IMG/VR virus record: IMGVR_UViG_3300044633_000308
Span: 1 to 32,866 of that record
Direction: 5' to 3' (one strand)
DNA: 32,866 nucleotides
Origin: a virus
The position numbers and the translations under genes were made by a program. The notes below the pieces were generated by a model, which had not been told where the DNA came from, searched no databases, and saw only the letters and a list, made by a program, of their open reading frames with translations. Below, in pieces: positions 14,129 through 21,792 of the stretch; position 1 is the first letter of the stretch, and every line of letters starts with the position of its first letter.

Positions 14129-15999
14129 AAAAGGTTATTGATATAAAAATACAAGGCAACGCAGATGAGGCGGTTGGTTCTTTACGTTCGCAATTAAGAG
14201 CAGCGCAAGCGGATGTAGCGGAGTTATCGGCAAAGTTTGGAGCTACTTCACAACAAGCAGTAGAAGCTGCCAAACGTGCAGGACAATTAAAGGACCAAAT
14301 CGGCGATGCAAAAGCGTTAACAGATGCGTTTAACCCCGATGCTAAATTTAAGGCGTTAAGCAGTTCACTTGCTGGAGTTGCAGGTGGATTTGCTGCGGTG
14401 CAAGGTGGAATGGCTTTATTTGGTGCTGAATCTGCGGAAGTTGAAAAGACACTTTTAAAAGTTCAGAGCGCAATGGCACTATCTCAAGGACTTCAACAAA
14501 TAGGAGAAAGCGTAGATAGTTTTAAACAGTTGGGAGCGGTTATTAAATCGCTTAATATAGTTCAAGTTGCAAATAATTTTATTCAAACGGGTTCGATTGC
14601 ATTAAAAAAAGAGGATGTAATTGCAACAGCAGCGCAATCAACTGCAACAGTAGCGGCAACCGCAGCAACAAGTGCAGCAACAACGGGAATGAAGTTGCTA
14701 AGATTGGCAATAATAGGAACTGGAATCGGGGCGCTAGTAGTTGGATTGATTGCATTATACCAAAACTTTGACAAAGTTAAAGAGGTAGTTCTAAATTTTA
14801 TTCCAGGATTAGCTTCAGTAGGTAAATTCATCGGGGGTATTATTGATTCTGTTACGGATTTTGTGGGGGCTACTTCCGATGCTTCAAGAGCATTGGATAC
14901 AATGCGTGAGGCGGCCGACAAATCCCTTGCATTAAACAAAAAATATTTAGAGCAGCAAGGCGATCAATTAGATGAATTTACTAAAAAGAAAATTGATGCC
15001 AAAAATAGATATTTAGAGGCTTTAAAAGACGAGGGCAATTCTGAAAAGGATAGAGTTGAGTTAGCAAAAAGATTAAATAGAGAATTAGCGGCAGCCGATA
15101 AAGAGCGTGAAGATGAAAGAGAAAAGAAAAGAATAGCAGCAGAAAAAAAAGCGGCAGAAGATGCTAAGAAAGAAGAGCTTACAGATGCAGAAAAAAAAGC
15201 AAAAATAAAAGAATTAAATAAAAAGTTTAATGAAGAAAATGACAAAATACAAGGCGATTTTGACGTTACATCGTTAGAAAATTTAGACGCTGCAAATCAA
15301 GCAAAAAGAGAAAAAGACGCAAAATTTAAAGAAGATCAAATCGCCGCGGAACAACAATTTCAATTACAAACTGCACAAATAATTTATGATAGTGAAACCG
15401 CAAGAGATGAAAGAGCAGAGGAGGCACGTCAAAGAAGAATAGAGCAATTTCAATTAAATACTGATGCAGTTGCAAGTATTGCAAAAAGTGGCGAAAATTT
15501 ATTGGCATCTATTCAAGCCAACGGATTAGCAAGAGGAAAGGCGGGGCAAGCGGCAATGAAAGCACTTGCACTTGTTCAAATTGGTGCGGATAGTGCTATT
15601 GCATTTTCAAAAATGATGCAAGGTACTGAACAAAGTGCGGCTGGTGCAGCAAGTGGAGCACCCGGACCAGCAGCTCCGGCAGTTTATTTAGCAACTAAAA
15701 TAGCATTTTACGCTACTGGTACTGCAACTATTTTAGCAAACATAGCAAGAGCAAAAGCGTTACTTTCTGGAGGCGGTGGGGGCGGTGGCGCAGCACCATC
15801 GATGGCAGGAGCAGGTGGCGGTGGAGGCGGTGGCGCAGCACCACAATTTAACGTAGTAGGTAATTCAGGAGTGAATCAATTAGCGGGTATAATGGCAACT
15901 AATGAACAAACACCCGTTAAGGCTTATGTAGTGCCTAGCGATGTAACAACGGGGCAATCACTAGACCGTAACATCATTCGAAATGCCTCACTTGGTTAA
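14119..15999 (+). CDS. Tail tape measure protein
   Basis: A 626-residue protein that should set tail length and pass through the tail during DNA ejection. The N-terminus (VIDIKIQGNADEAVGSLRSQ followed by alanine-rich helices) is typical. A hydrophobic segment near residues 195-215 (LRLAIIGTGIGALVVGLIALY) is the usual membrane-interacting part; I give it here as two overlapping stretches. Long charged coiled coil covers about 260-430. Alanine- and glycine-rich sequence with two G-runs lies around 550-575. If the usual 1.5 A per residue holds, the tail would be near 90-95 nm. Confidence 0.85.
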   Translation: MAIEKVIDIKIQGNADEAVGSLRSQLRAAQADVAELSAKFGATSQQAVEAAKRAGQLKDQIGDAKALTDAFNPDAKFKALSSSLAGVAGGFAAVQGGMALFGAESAEVEKTLLKVQSAMALSQGLQQIGESVDSFKQLGAVIKSLNIVQVANNFIQTGSIALKKEDVIATAAQSTATVAATAATSAATTGMKLLRLAIIGTGIGALVVGLIALYQNFDKVKEVVLNFIPGLASVGKFIGGIIDSVTDFVGATSDASRALDTMREAADKSLALNKKYLEQQGDQLDEFTKKKIDAKNRYLEALKDEGNSEKDRVELAKRLNRELAAADKEREDEREKKRIAAEKKAAEDAKKEELTDAEKKAKIKELNKKFNEENDKIQGDFDVTSLENLDAANQAKREKDAKFKEDQIAAEQQFQLQTAQIIYDSETARDERAEEARQRRIEQFQLNTDAVASIAKSGENLLASIQANGLARGKAGQAAMKALALVQIGADSAIAFSKMMQGTEQSAAGAASGAPGPAAPAVYLATKIAFYATGTATILANIARAKALLSGGGGGGGAAPSMAGAGGGGGGGAAPQFNVVGNSGVNQLAGIMATNEQTPVKAYVVPSDVTTGQSLDRNIIRNASLG

Positions 16000-16008
16000 A
16001 AGTTTATA

Positions 16009-16040
16009 ACAAACAAATTTAATTCAGTCTTAAAGATATG
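16009..16040 (+). promoter_or_regulatory. Candidate late promoter or translation leader, copy 2
   Basis: ACAAA at 16009-16013 and AGTCTTA at 16026-16032, followed by five bases and the ATG at 16038. Spacing is identical to copies 1 and 3, although the bases between the elements differ. That divergence makes shared function more likely than a recent copy. It stands in the 38-base gap before the head genes. Confidence 0.55.
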
Positions 16041-17129
16041 CAAACGTACAAGGTAATATTAAACGAAAATGATGAGAGCGGAATTTACGCAATTTCGTTA
16101 GTGGATGATCCTGCAACAAAGGAGCTTTTTATTTCACTTAGTGCAGAGCAAACAGATATTCAACTTGCAACAGTAAGCGATGAAAAGAGAATCGTAGTAG
16201 GGCCGGTACTTATACCAAATCAATTAATAATGAGAAACGATCCCGATGGAGGCGAACCGTTTAACATTATGTTTGAAGCGGAAACGATTACAGAAATTCA
16301 CGAAAAGTTTATAAAAAATGGATTTCAAAATAATAGCACTATCGAACACGATGGTAAATTTATTGAGGATGTAACCTTTACGGAAACGTGGATAAAAGAG
16401 GATGAAGTACACGATAAATCAGTACTATACGGATTTAAGCAACCTATCGGAACTTTATTCGCAATGCAGAAAATAAATAACGACGAGGTTTGGAACGATT
16501 ATATTAAAACGGGAAAGGTAAAAGGCTTTTCAATTGATGGTACAAAATTCGGATTAGAGAAAATTAATTTAAATACTAACTATATGAATCTAGAAGCGAT
16601 TGCAAATGCAATTAAAGAGGGGTTTGCAGCGATAAAACTATCGAGCGATAACCCAACACCCGAAGTGGTGGATGTAAAACTAGCCCAAATGAAACTTAGC
16701 GATGGCGTTACAGTTTTAGAAGCGGCAAGTTTTGAAGCTGGGCAAGAAGTTATGATTGTAGCCGAAGATGGCACAACTACTCCTGCACCAGTGGGCGAAC
16801 ACGAATTAGAAGATGGCAACGTCTTGATAATTACAGAAGCGGGAATTATCGCTGAAATCAGAGTTAAAGAAATGGAAGCCGAAGAAGTGGAAATGAGTAA
16901 CGATGGAAAATTTGAAGCGTTGATTAAAACTATTGTGATGAACCTTTCTTCGGAAGTGGCTAAACAAATGAACGACTTGAAAGTTGAATTGAAAGCTGAA
17001 ATTTCAGAAGCTAAAGAAATTCAGTTGAGCGCAAGTACAAAAGCAAAACCCGAAGTTAAAGAATCAAAACCTTTCGAGGCGATGACAGCTTTGGAGCGAC
17101 ACAGAGAAATCAAAAAACAATTAAAATAA
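16038..17129 (+). CDS. XkdF-type capsid maturation protease fused to a scaffold-like region
   Basis: A 363-residue protein. Residues 1-180 match the XkdF-like prohead protease layout: YKVILNENDESGIYAISLVD, then STIEHDGKFIEDV near 93-105, TWIKEDEVHDKS, PIGTLFAM and the closing GKVKGFSIDG. The conserved His and Ser of the family fit these positions. Residues 190-363 are acidic and helical with coiled-coil character (for example VAKQMNDLKVELKAEISEAK), as expected for an internal scaffold that is cut away. It stands 19 bases before the major capsid gene, the usual place. Confidence 0.78.
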   Translation: MQTYKVILNENDESGIYAISLVDDPATKELFISLSAEQTDIQLATVSDEKRIVVGPVLIPNQLIMRNDPDGGEPFNIMFEAETITEIHEKFIKNGFQNNSTIEHDGKFIEDVTFTETWIKEDEVHDKSVLYGFKQPIGTLFAMQKINNDEVWNDYIKTGKVKGFSIDGTKFGLEKINLNTNYMNLEAIANAIKEGFAAIKLSSDNPTPEVVDVKLAQMKLSDGVTVLEAASFEAGQEVMIVAEDGTTTPAPVGEHELEDGNVLIITEAGIIAEIRVKEMEAEEVEMSNDGKFEALIKTIVMNLSSEVAKQMNDLKVELKAEISEAKEIQLSASTKAKPEVKESKPFEAMTALERHREIKKQLK

Positions 17130-17148
17130 CAACTAAAAACTAAAAAAA

Positions 17149-18168
17149 ATGGCAATAAGCTATACACCAGTAGACATTAGAGGGGTTGCAGTAGAACCAA
17201 TCCTTGAGGAAGTATTATTCGCAAATAAAACCATTAGCGATGGATACGTAACATTTAACGACAACATCAAAGCAGGTACAATCTTTACAGAGGCTGGAGT
17301 TGACGTAACTGCACAACTATACACAGGTAGTGCTTTGAGTTCAAGCGGATCAATCAACATTACAGACCGCACAATTACACCTACAAAATTAGAGTACAAG
17401 CAAACATTCTTACAAGAGGCTTTGCGTTCATCTCGTTTCAATCGTTCAATGAATCCGGGAGCGTTCAACATCGAATCAAGCGAGTTTGCTTCAACTGTTT
17501 TGGCAATGGTAGGACCAAACGTTTCACAAGATGCTGAATCAATTTTCTGGGGTGGTATTACAAGCGCAACAAAAACTGCTATTGCTGCATTAACTCCAAA
17601 CGCTGCACAAGGTTCAATCACTGCTGCAACACAAACTGCGGTTGCTGCCTTAACTGCTGGACTTATTGATGGAGTATTTGCAAAAGTACTTTACGACAAC
17701 GCTGCGGTTGGTGGTTATATCAAAGTAACTGGAACAACTGTAACATCAGGAAATATTGCAGGAGAAATGGCGAAAATCTTTGCTGCTATTCCTGCTGAAA
17801 ACTTAGAAGATACAGTTAGCCCAACAGTTATCTACTGCCCTAGAGCGTGGAAACAACTTTGCTACAACGCTAACAATGCGGTTGGTGCTGCGCAACAAGT
17901 TAACTTTGCAATTACTGGCGATAACTTCAATACTGCAAAAGTTTACTACAACGGAGTTGAATTGTTATTCGTTCCTGCTCCAAACAACTTGATGGCTTAC
18001 GCTCAAAGAAAAGCGGCAGTATCTTGGAATACGGATTTACTTGATGACGTAAACAGATTCGAAGTAGGTAAATTGGTTAACGATGGCGATGTTCAATTTG
18101 TACGTTCAATCTACACTTTGGCAGCGAACGTAGGACAAGCTACAAAAGGAGTACTTTACGGAGGATAA
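17149..18168 (+). CDS. Major capsid protein, HK97 fold
   Basis: A 339-residue shell protein. The N-terminal LEEVLFANKTISDGYVTF, the central QDAESIFWGG and the later PTVIYCPRAWKQLCYNAN fit Bacteroidota HK97-fold capsid proteins. FVPAPNNLMAYAQRKAAVSW and the C-terminal DVQFVRSIYTLAANVG fit as well. Codon use shifts to C-ending forms (TTC, TAC, AAC) and GCT compared with the neighbours, in keeping with high expression. Residues 137-149 and 157-169 are near copies of each other. A strong terminator follows at once, so this message probably accumulates alone. Confidence 0.88.
   Translation: MAISYTPVDIRGVAVEPILEEVLFANKTISDGYVTFNDNIKAGTIFTEAGVDVTAQLYTGSALSSSGSINITDRTITPTKLEYKQTFLQEALRSSRFNRSMNPGAFNIESSEFASTVLAMVGPNVSQDAESIFWGGITSATKTAIAALTPNAAQGSITAATQTAVAALTAGLIDGVFAKVLYDNAAVGGYIKVTGTTVTSGNIAGEMAKIFAAIPAENLEDTVSPTVIYCPRAWKQLCYNANNAVGAAQQVNFAITGDNFNTAKVYYNGVELLFVPAPNNLMAYAQRKAAVSWNTDLLDDVNRFEVGKLVNDGDVQFVRSIYTLAANVGQATKGVLYGG
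17557..17655 (+). repeat. Internal 39-base duplication in the capsid gene
   Basis: 17557-17595 (ITSATKTAIAALT) and 17617-17655 (ITAATQTAVAALT) are 60 bases apart and encode 13-residue units differing at three positions. The repeat probably forms or extends a surface loop or the E/A-domain edge. Confidence 0.8.
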
Positions 18169-18177
18169 GAAGTAACT

Positions 18178-18202
18178 AAGGGGGATTAGTTTCCCCCTTT
18201 AT
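18178..18202 (+). terminator. Intrinsic terminator after the major capsid gene
   Basis: AAGGGGGA (18178-18185) pairs with TCCCCCTT (18192-18199) around a 6-base loop, followed by T/A-rich sequence. The five G-C pairs make it stable. It would let the capsid message stop here, with partial read-through into the next gene. Confidence 0.8.
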
Positions 18203-18218
18203 TTTAAATAAAAATATT

Positions 18219-18749
18219 ATGGCATATTGTCCTATCACAGCGGGAAGGCTTTTGAATAATTGTAAAAATCAAAGAGGAGGTATTAAAAACCTTTACTTTG
18301 CGAATTACGATTCTTATGGTTTTGTAGTAGCTGCGCAAGCGGTTACAGATTTGGGAACTTTAGACGAAGTTTTTAAATATGAAGTAAAAGCAACTACCAA
18401 CGCATTAACAGAAACTGGCACAAGTTCAGAAGATAACGGAACTTATATGGTTGCTCAATCTTTGGCGGTTACGCTTCCAAAATTGGCGGCAGATTTACAA
18501 GCGCAGGTACAATTAATTTGTCAAGGCAGACCATTTGTATTTGTTGAAGATTACAACGGTAACATTCATCTAGTTGGATTGACCAACGGAACGATGAGCA
18601 ACTGTACAAAAGCTACTGGAGCAGCGGGTGGAGATTTATCAGGTTACACTTTGACAATCGCAGCCGAAGAGGGTTCATTATCTCCATTCTTAGATAATAC
18701 TACAAAAGCTGAATTGTTAACTTTTGTATCTGCAACGGTTGTTTCTTAA
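18219..18749 (+). CDS. Putative major tail tube protein
   Basis: A 176-residue protein beginning CPITAGRLLNNCKNQRGGIK followed by NLYFANYDSYGF. This N-terminus is familiar from abundant structural proteins of Bacteroidota phages that are usually taken as tail tube subunits. The rest is beta-rich (TYMVAQSLAVTLPKLAADLQ, then PFVFVEDYNGNIHLVG). It is isolated between two strong terminators, as expected for a protein made in large amounts. The tail assignment is inference; a head decoration protein would also fit the site. Confidence 0.55.
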   Translation: MAYCPITAGRLLNNCKNQRGGIKNLYFANYDSYGFVVAAQAVTDLGTLDEVFKYEVKATTNALTETGTSSEDNGTYMVAQSLAVTLPKLAADLQAQVQLICQGRPFVFVEDYNGNIHLVGLTNGTMSNCTKATGAAGGDLSGYTLTIAAEEGSLSPFLDNTTKAELLTFVSATVVS

Positions 18750-18771
18750 ATTTTAGCTTAACTTACTACTT

Positions 18772-18798
18772 AAACCCATCTTAATTGATGGGTTTTTT
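18772..18798 (+). terminator. Strong intrinsic terminator after the tail-tube candidate
   Basis: AAACCCATC (18772-18780) pairs perfectly with GATGGGTTT (18787-18795) around the loop TTAATT and runs into TTTTTT (18793-18798). Transcription of the portal block should therefore need its own start, and the third AGTCTTA motif follows directly. Confidence 0.9.
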
Positions 18799-18801
18799 GT
18801 T

Positions 18802-18833
18802 ACAAATCGATATATTTTAGTCTTATTAATATG
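18802..18833 (+). promoter_or_regulatory. Candidate late promoter or translation leader, copy 3
   Basis: ACAAA at 18802-18806, AGTCTTA at 18819-18825, then five bases to the ATG at 18831. It starts four bases after the T-tract of a strong terminator, so a promoter is needed at about this place. No TAnnTTTG box is present in the gap. This is the best positional argument that the motif is a promoter. Confidence 0.65.
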
Positions 18834-19139
18834 ATAGTCTTTAATGTAGCAACAAATCACACGTTTAAATGTATTCCATCTAGTTATAATGGTGGCGAGA
18901 TTGTGTTTAATTTACGTGATGAACTGAAAAATATTACCTATTCTATTGAATACGATAATGTTTTTTACCAAAACTTTCAATTAATAATCACATTTTCTGA
19001 TTTTCAAACCATCGAGGGGCAAAGTTTTGAGTGTACAATACTCGAAAATGATGCAATTACGTACAGAGGTAAGGCTTATTGTACTGCTCAAACAGATTTA
19101 GAAAACTACGAAATGAATAATGGCATATTAAAAGTATAA
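18831..19139 (+). CDS. Hypothetical late protein, 102 aa, before the portal
   Basis: A small beta-rich protein (NHTFKCIPSSYNGGEIVFNL, then YSIEYDNVFYQNFQLIITF) without signal peptide or membrane segment. It resembles short adaptor or minor structural proteins but I recognise no family. It is the first gene after a strong terminator and is followed by the portal gene after two bases. Confidence 0.55.
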   Translation: MIVFNVATNHTFKCIPSSYNGGEIVFNLRDELKNITYSIEYDNVFYQNFQLIITFSDFQTIEGQSFECTILENDAITYRGKAYCTAQTDLENYEMNNGILKV

Positions 19140-19141
19140 TT

Positions 19142-20872
19142 ATGTACGATAAACCAACGCAAAGAGTATTTGATATTCAATTAAGCAACTACATTCGCCC
19201 AGAAATTAAGGAAGTTCAGGGTAAAAAGTGGGTATTGAACGGCAGAAATAACGAATTTTACAAAACGATTATTGATGCTTATAACGGATCAACTACAAAT
19301 AGTGCTATAATTGATAGTTATGCCAATTTCATTTATGGTAAAGGCATCGATTCAAACGAGAAGTTAACCAAACCAAAGGAGTGGAGCGCATTAAATACCA
19401 TCTTTGATAAAAAGGAGTTAAGAAAAATTTGCAAAGATTTTGAGATGTTTGGCGAGGCTTCGGTTGAAGTGAAATACTTGAATAATGAAGTAAAAAAAGT
19501 TTACCACATAGCAAAGGAGAGAGTTGCTCCCGAAGTAGCCAACGAGGATGGGGATATTACGGGATATTGGTATAGTTATGATTTTTCAAATGTTCAAAAA
19601 TACAAGCCCGAAAGATATGACGCTTTCGGATTTGGAAGTGGTGGCGGTGAGCGGTCCGAGATTTACATTATCAAAGATTACCAAGTAGGACAATTTTACT
19701 ACTCCAATCCAAGTTACGTTTCCGGATTAAGTTGGGCAAAGTTTGAAGAGGAATTTCAAAACTATTGCATTAAGCATATTCAAAACGGTTTATCATTCGG
19801 CTACATTATAAATATGAATGCTGGAGTTCAAGCGAGTGAGATTGAAATAATGGAAACTACTCGCAGGATTCGTGAGAATTTAACGGGATCCAATAAAGCG
19901 GGGAATTTCTTTTTAAATTGGAACGATAATAAAGAAAGTGAGATTACAATTACAGCGTTGGATGTTAGCGAGGCGCACAAACAATATGAGTACTTAAGTG
20001 CTGAAGCTAGGCAACAACTTTGCACCGCTCACAAACTTACATCGCCAATGTTGGTAGGTATAAAAGAGGCAAGCGGATTCAGTTCAAATGCAGAAGAGAT
20101 TAAGGTTGGATTTGCTGAATTAATGATTAACGTTATAACGCCAAAACAAGAGATTATACTTGATGGCTTGATGGAAATACTATCGGCAAACGGTATTAGT
20201 TTAGATTTGCAGTTTTTAAGTTTAAGAAGTGAGGCTTCAACAATTACACCAACTGAAACAATAGTAACGCCAATTCAAATGGCTGCCGATGACTTTTCAG
20301 ATTTAGGCGAAGATATAGATTTAAACGAGTGGGAGTTGATTAGTGCCGATCCGGTAGACTACGACAAAGAAGATGAGAGAGATGCCGAGATGGAAAGGTT
20401 AAACTCTACAACGGTTAAATTGATGAATGTTGCAATGGAAGCGGTTAGTACTGGAACCGCACGAACTAAAAGCGTTTCAGAGCAAGACACAAAGCTTTAT
20501 ATTACACGTTACAGATATAGCGGCAATCCAAACCCCGAGCGTGAGTTTTGCAAAGCTATGATGCGAGCAAATAAGTTATACAGAAAAGAGGATATTGAGT
20601 TAATGAGCCAACGAAATGTTAATCCAGGATTCGGAATGCGACCAAACCCAAATCAACCTTATGATATTTTTCTTTGGAAAGGTGGCGGATTGCTTTCAGA
20701 GGCTTTCCCTTTTGGAACTTGCAAACATTTTTGGGTTCGAGAGATGTACAGAAAAATAGGAACTGGTAAAAATACAGCGGCTCAACCATCGACTCCAGCA
20801 GATGTAAGAAAAGCGGGAGAGATAGCACCAACAAACCCACAAAAAGTCTATATCGCACCTCACGATATGTAA
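19142..20872 (+). CDS. Portal protein with MuF-like C-terminal extension
   Basis: A 576-residue protein. Residues 1-360 show the portal pattern of Bacteroidota phages: NEFYKTIIDAYNGSTTNSAI, then SYANFIYGKGID, a clip/stem region, and helical EYLSAEARQQLCTAHKLTSP. The last 150 residues (ITRYRYSGNPNPEREFCKAM, then LYRKEDIELMSQ, WKGGG, CKHFWVREMYRK) resemble a MuF-like minor head domain with Cys/His residues that could bind metal. The fusion would link portal and minor head functions. The gene comes after the capsid gene, not before it, which is unusual. Confidence 0.8.
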   Translation: MYDKPTQRVFDIQLSNYIRPEIKEVQGKKWVLNGRNNEFYKTIIDAYNGSTTNSAIIDSYANFIYGKGIDSNEKLTKPKEWSALNTIFDKKELRKICKDFEMFGEASVEVKYLNNEVKKVYHIAKERVAPEVANEDGDITGYWYSYDFSNVQKYKPERYDAFGFGSGGGERSEIYIIKDYQVGQFYYSNPSYVSGLSWAKFEEEFQNYCIKHIQNGLSFGYIINMNAGVQASEIEIMETTRRIRENLTGSNKAGNFFLNWNDNKESEITITALDVSEAHKQYEYLSAEARQQLCTAHKLTSPMLVGIKEASGFSSNAEEIKVGFAELMINVITPKQEIILDGLMEILSANGISLDLQFLSLRSEASTITPTETIVTPIQMAADDFSDLGEDIDLNEWELISADPVDYDKEDERDAEMERLNSTTVKLMNVAMEAVSTGTARTKSVSEQDTKLYITRYRYSGNPNPEREFCKAMMRANKLYRKEDIELMSQRNVNPGFGMRPNPNQPYDIFLWKGGGLLSEAFPFGTCKHFWVREMYRKIGTGKNTAAQPSTPADVRKAGEIAPTNPQKVYIAPHDM

Positions 20873-20890
20873 CCTACAAAAAAAAGTATT

Positions 20891-21409
20891 ATGAATATTT
20901 GGCTACGAGAAAACGAATTGACAAAAAACACCTTACTAGGTGGCAATATAGATATTGATTTATACATCCCTTGCATTGCAGATGCACAACGAACAAGGCT
21001 TGAGGAAATTCTAGGGGAAACGCTATTCAATAAAATAGATGTAGACTTTGGAAACGACGATTTAAGCGGTTTATATCTTACTTTGTTTGATGATTACATT
21101 AAACCTTTTTTGATTCATCAGAGCGCAGTAGAATACCTTTTAGTAGGTGCTTACAAGATTACAAATAACGGTATTTATAAAACGCAACCCGAAAACACCG
21201 CAGCAGTTGACAAAACTGAAGTTGATTATTTAGTAAATAACCAAAGATTAAAAGCTGAAATGTATCAAGGGCGTTTAGAGCGTTGGTTAATGCTAAACGA
21301 ATTGCCAGAGTATTTAAGCGCAGACAGTCAAATCGTGCCTCCAGTTTACAATAAAAGTAGTATTTTAAATCGATGGTACTTTTTAGATCCAAATAACAAC
21401 TATTTTTAG
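20891..21409 (+). CDS. Head-tail adaptor, DUF6712-like
   Basis: A 172-residue helical protein. Its pattern (LREN.L....LGGNID, IPCIADAQRTRLEEILGETL followed by a loop, LTLFDDYIKPFLIHQSAVEY, YKITNNGIYK) matches adaptor proteins that dock under the portal (gp6-like, DUF6712 type). The place directly after the portal gene agrees. It starts 18 bases after the portal stop, with no overlap. Confidence 0.65.
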   Translation: MNIWLRENELTKNTLLGGNIDIDLYIPCIADAQRTRLEEILGETLFNKIDVDFGNDDLSGLYLTLFDDYIKPFLIHQSAVEYLLVGAYKITNNGIYKTQPENTAAVDKTEVDYLVNNQRLKAEMYQGRLERWLMLNELPEYLSADSQIVPPVYNKSSILNRWYFLDPNNNYF

Positions 21410-21410
21410 A

Positions 21411-21545
21411 ATGAGAAAAGTTGACAAGCGAACAGAGGACAATATAAAAAAACTAGAAAAGTATTTAAGCAATGAGAACAGTAAATTTCACGCACAAACG
21501 AGGGGATACATTTTACCAAACACCGATAAACATAAAGGTAAATGA
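21411..21545 (+). CDS. Hypothetical 44-aa basic protein
   Basis: A short frame starting one base after the adaptor stop and overlapping the next gene by 74 bases. The first 25 residues (KVDKRTEDNIKKLEKYLSNE) form a charged helix. The remainder lies in the dual-coding overlap. Its start codon placement is convincing, the rest less so. Confidence 0.45.
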   Translation: MRKVDKRTEDNIKKLEKYLSNENSKFHAQTRGYILPNTDKHKGK

Positions 21546-21792
21546 TGTTGATCTCGATTTAACTGGTGCAGTTATTTTGATGCAACTTAGAAAAGAACCA
21601 GGAGGCGTTGTTATGTTTACTCCAGCTTTAACTATTACCGATGCAGTAGGTGGCGACTTTCAAATCGATGAGCAAATTATCAATATTCCTGCGTGTACTT
21701 ACCAATATGACATTCAGATTACTTTAGCGGATGATACGGTTGTTACGTGGATTAGTGGATTGTTTATTATTAACGATGATATTTCAAGATAA
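21472..21792 (+). CDS. BppU-like N-terminal domain protein, baseplate or fibre adaptor
   Basis: A 106-residue beta-sandwich-like protein (NFTHKRGDTFYQTPINIKVN, then LDLTGAVILMQLRKEP and TYQYDIQITLADDTVVTWIS). The arrangement matches the small N-terminal domain of upper baseplate proteins, which anchors receptor-binding proteins. It is directly followed by the fibre gene with a one-base overlap, so it probably connects the fibre to the tail. Confidence 0.6.
   Translation: MRTVNFTHKRGDTFYQTPINIKVNDVDLDLTGAVILMQLRKEPGGVVMFTPALTITDAVGGDFQIDEQIINIPACTYQYDIQITLADDTVVTWISGLFIINDDISR

Noticed and set aside
14583-15245. Antisense frames under the tape measure gene
   Set aside because: Their serine- and alanine-rich products are mirror effects of the coiled-coil and alanine codons of the tape measure.
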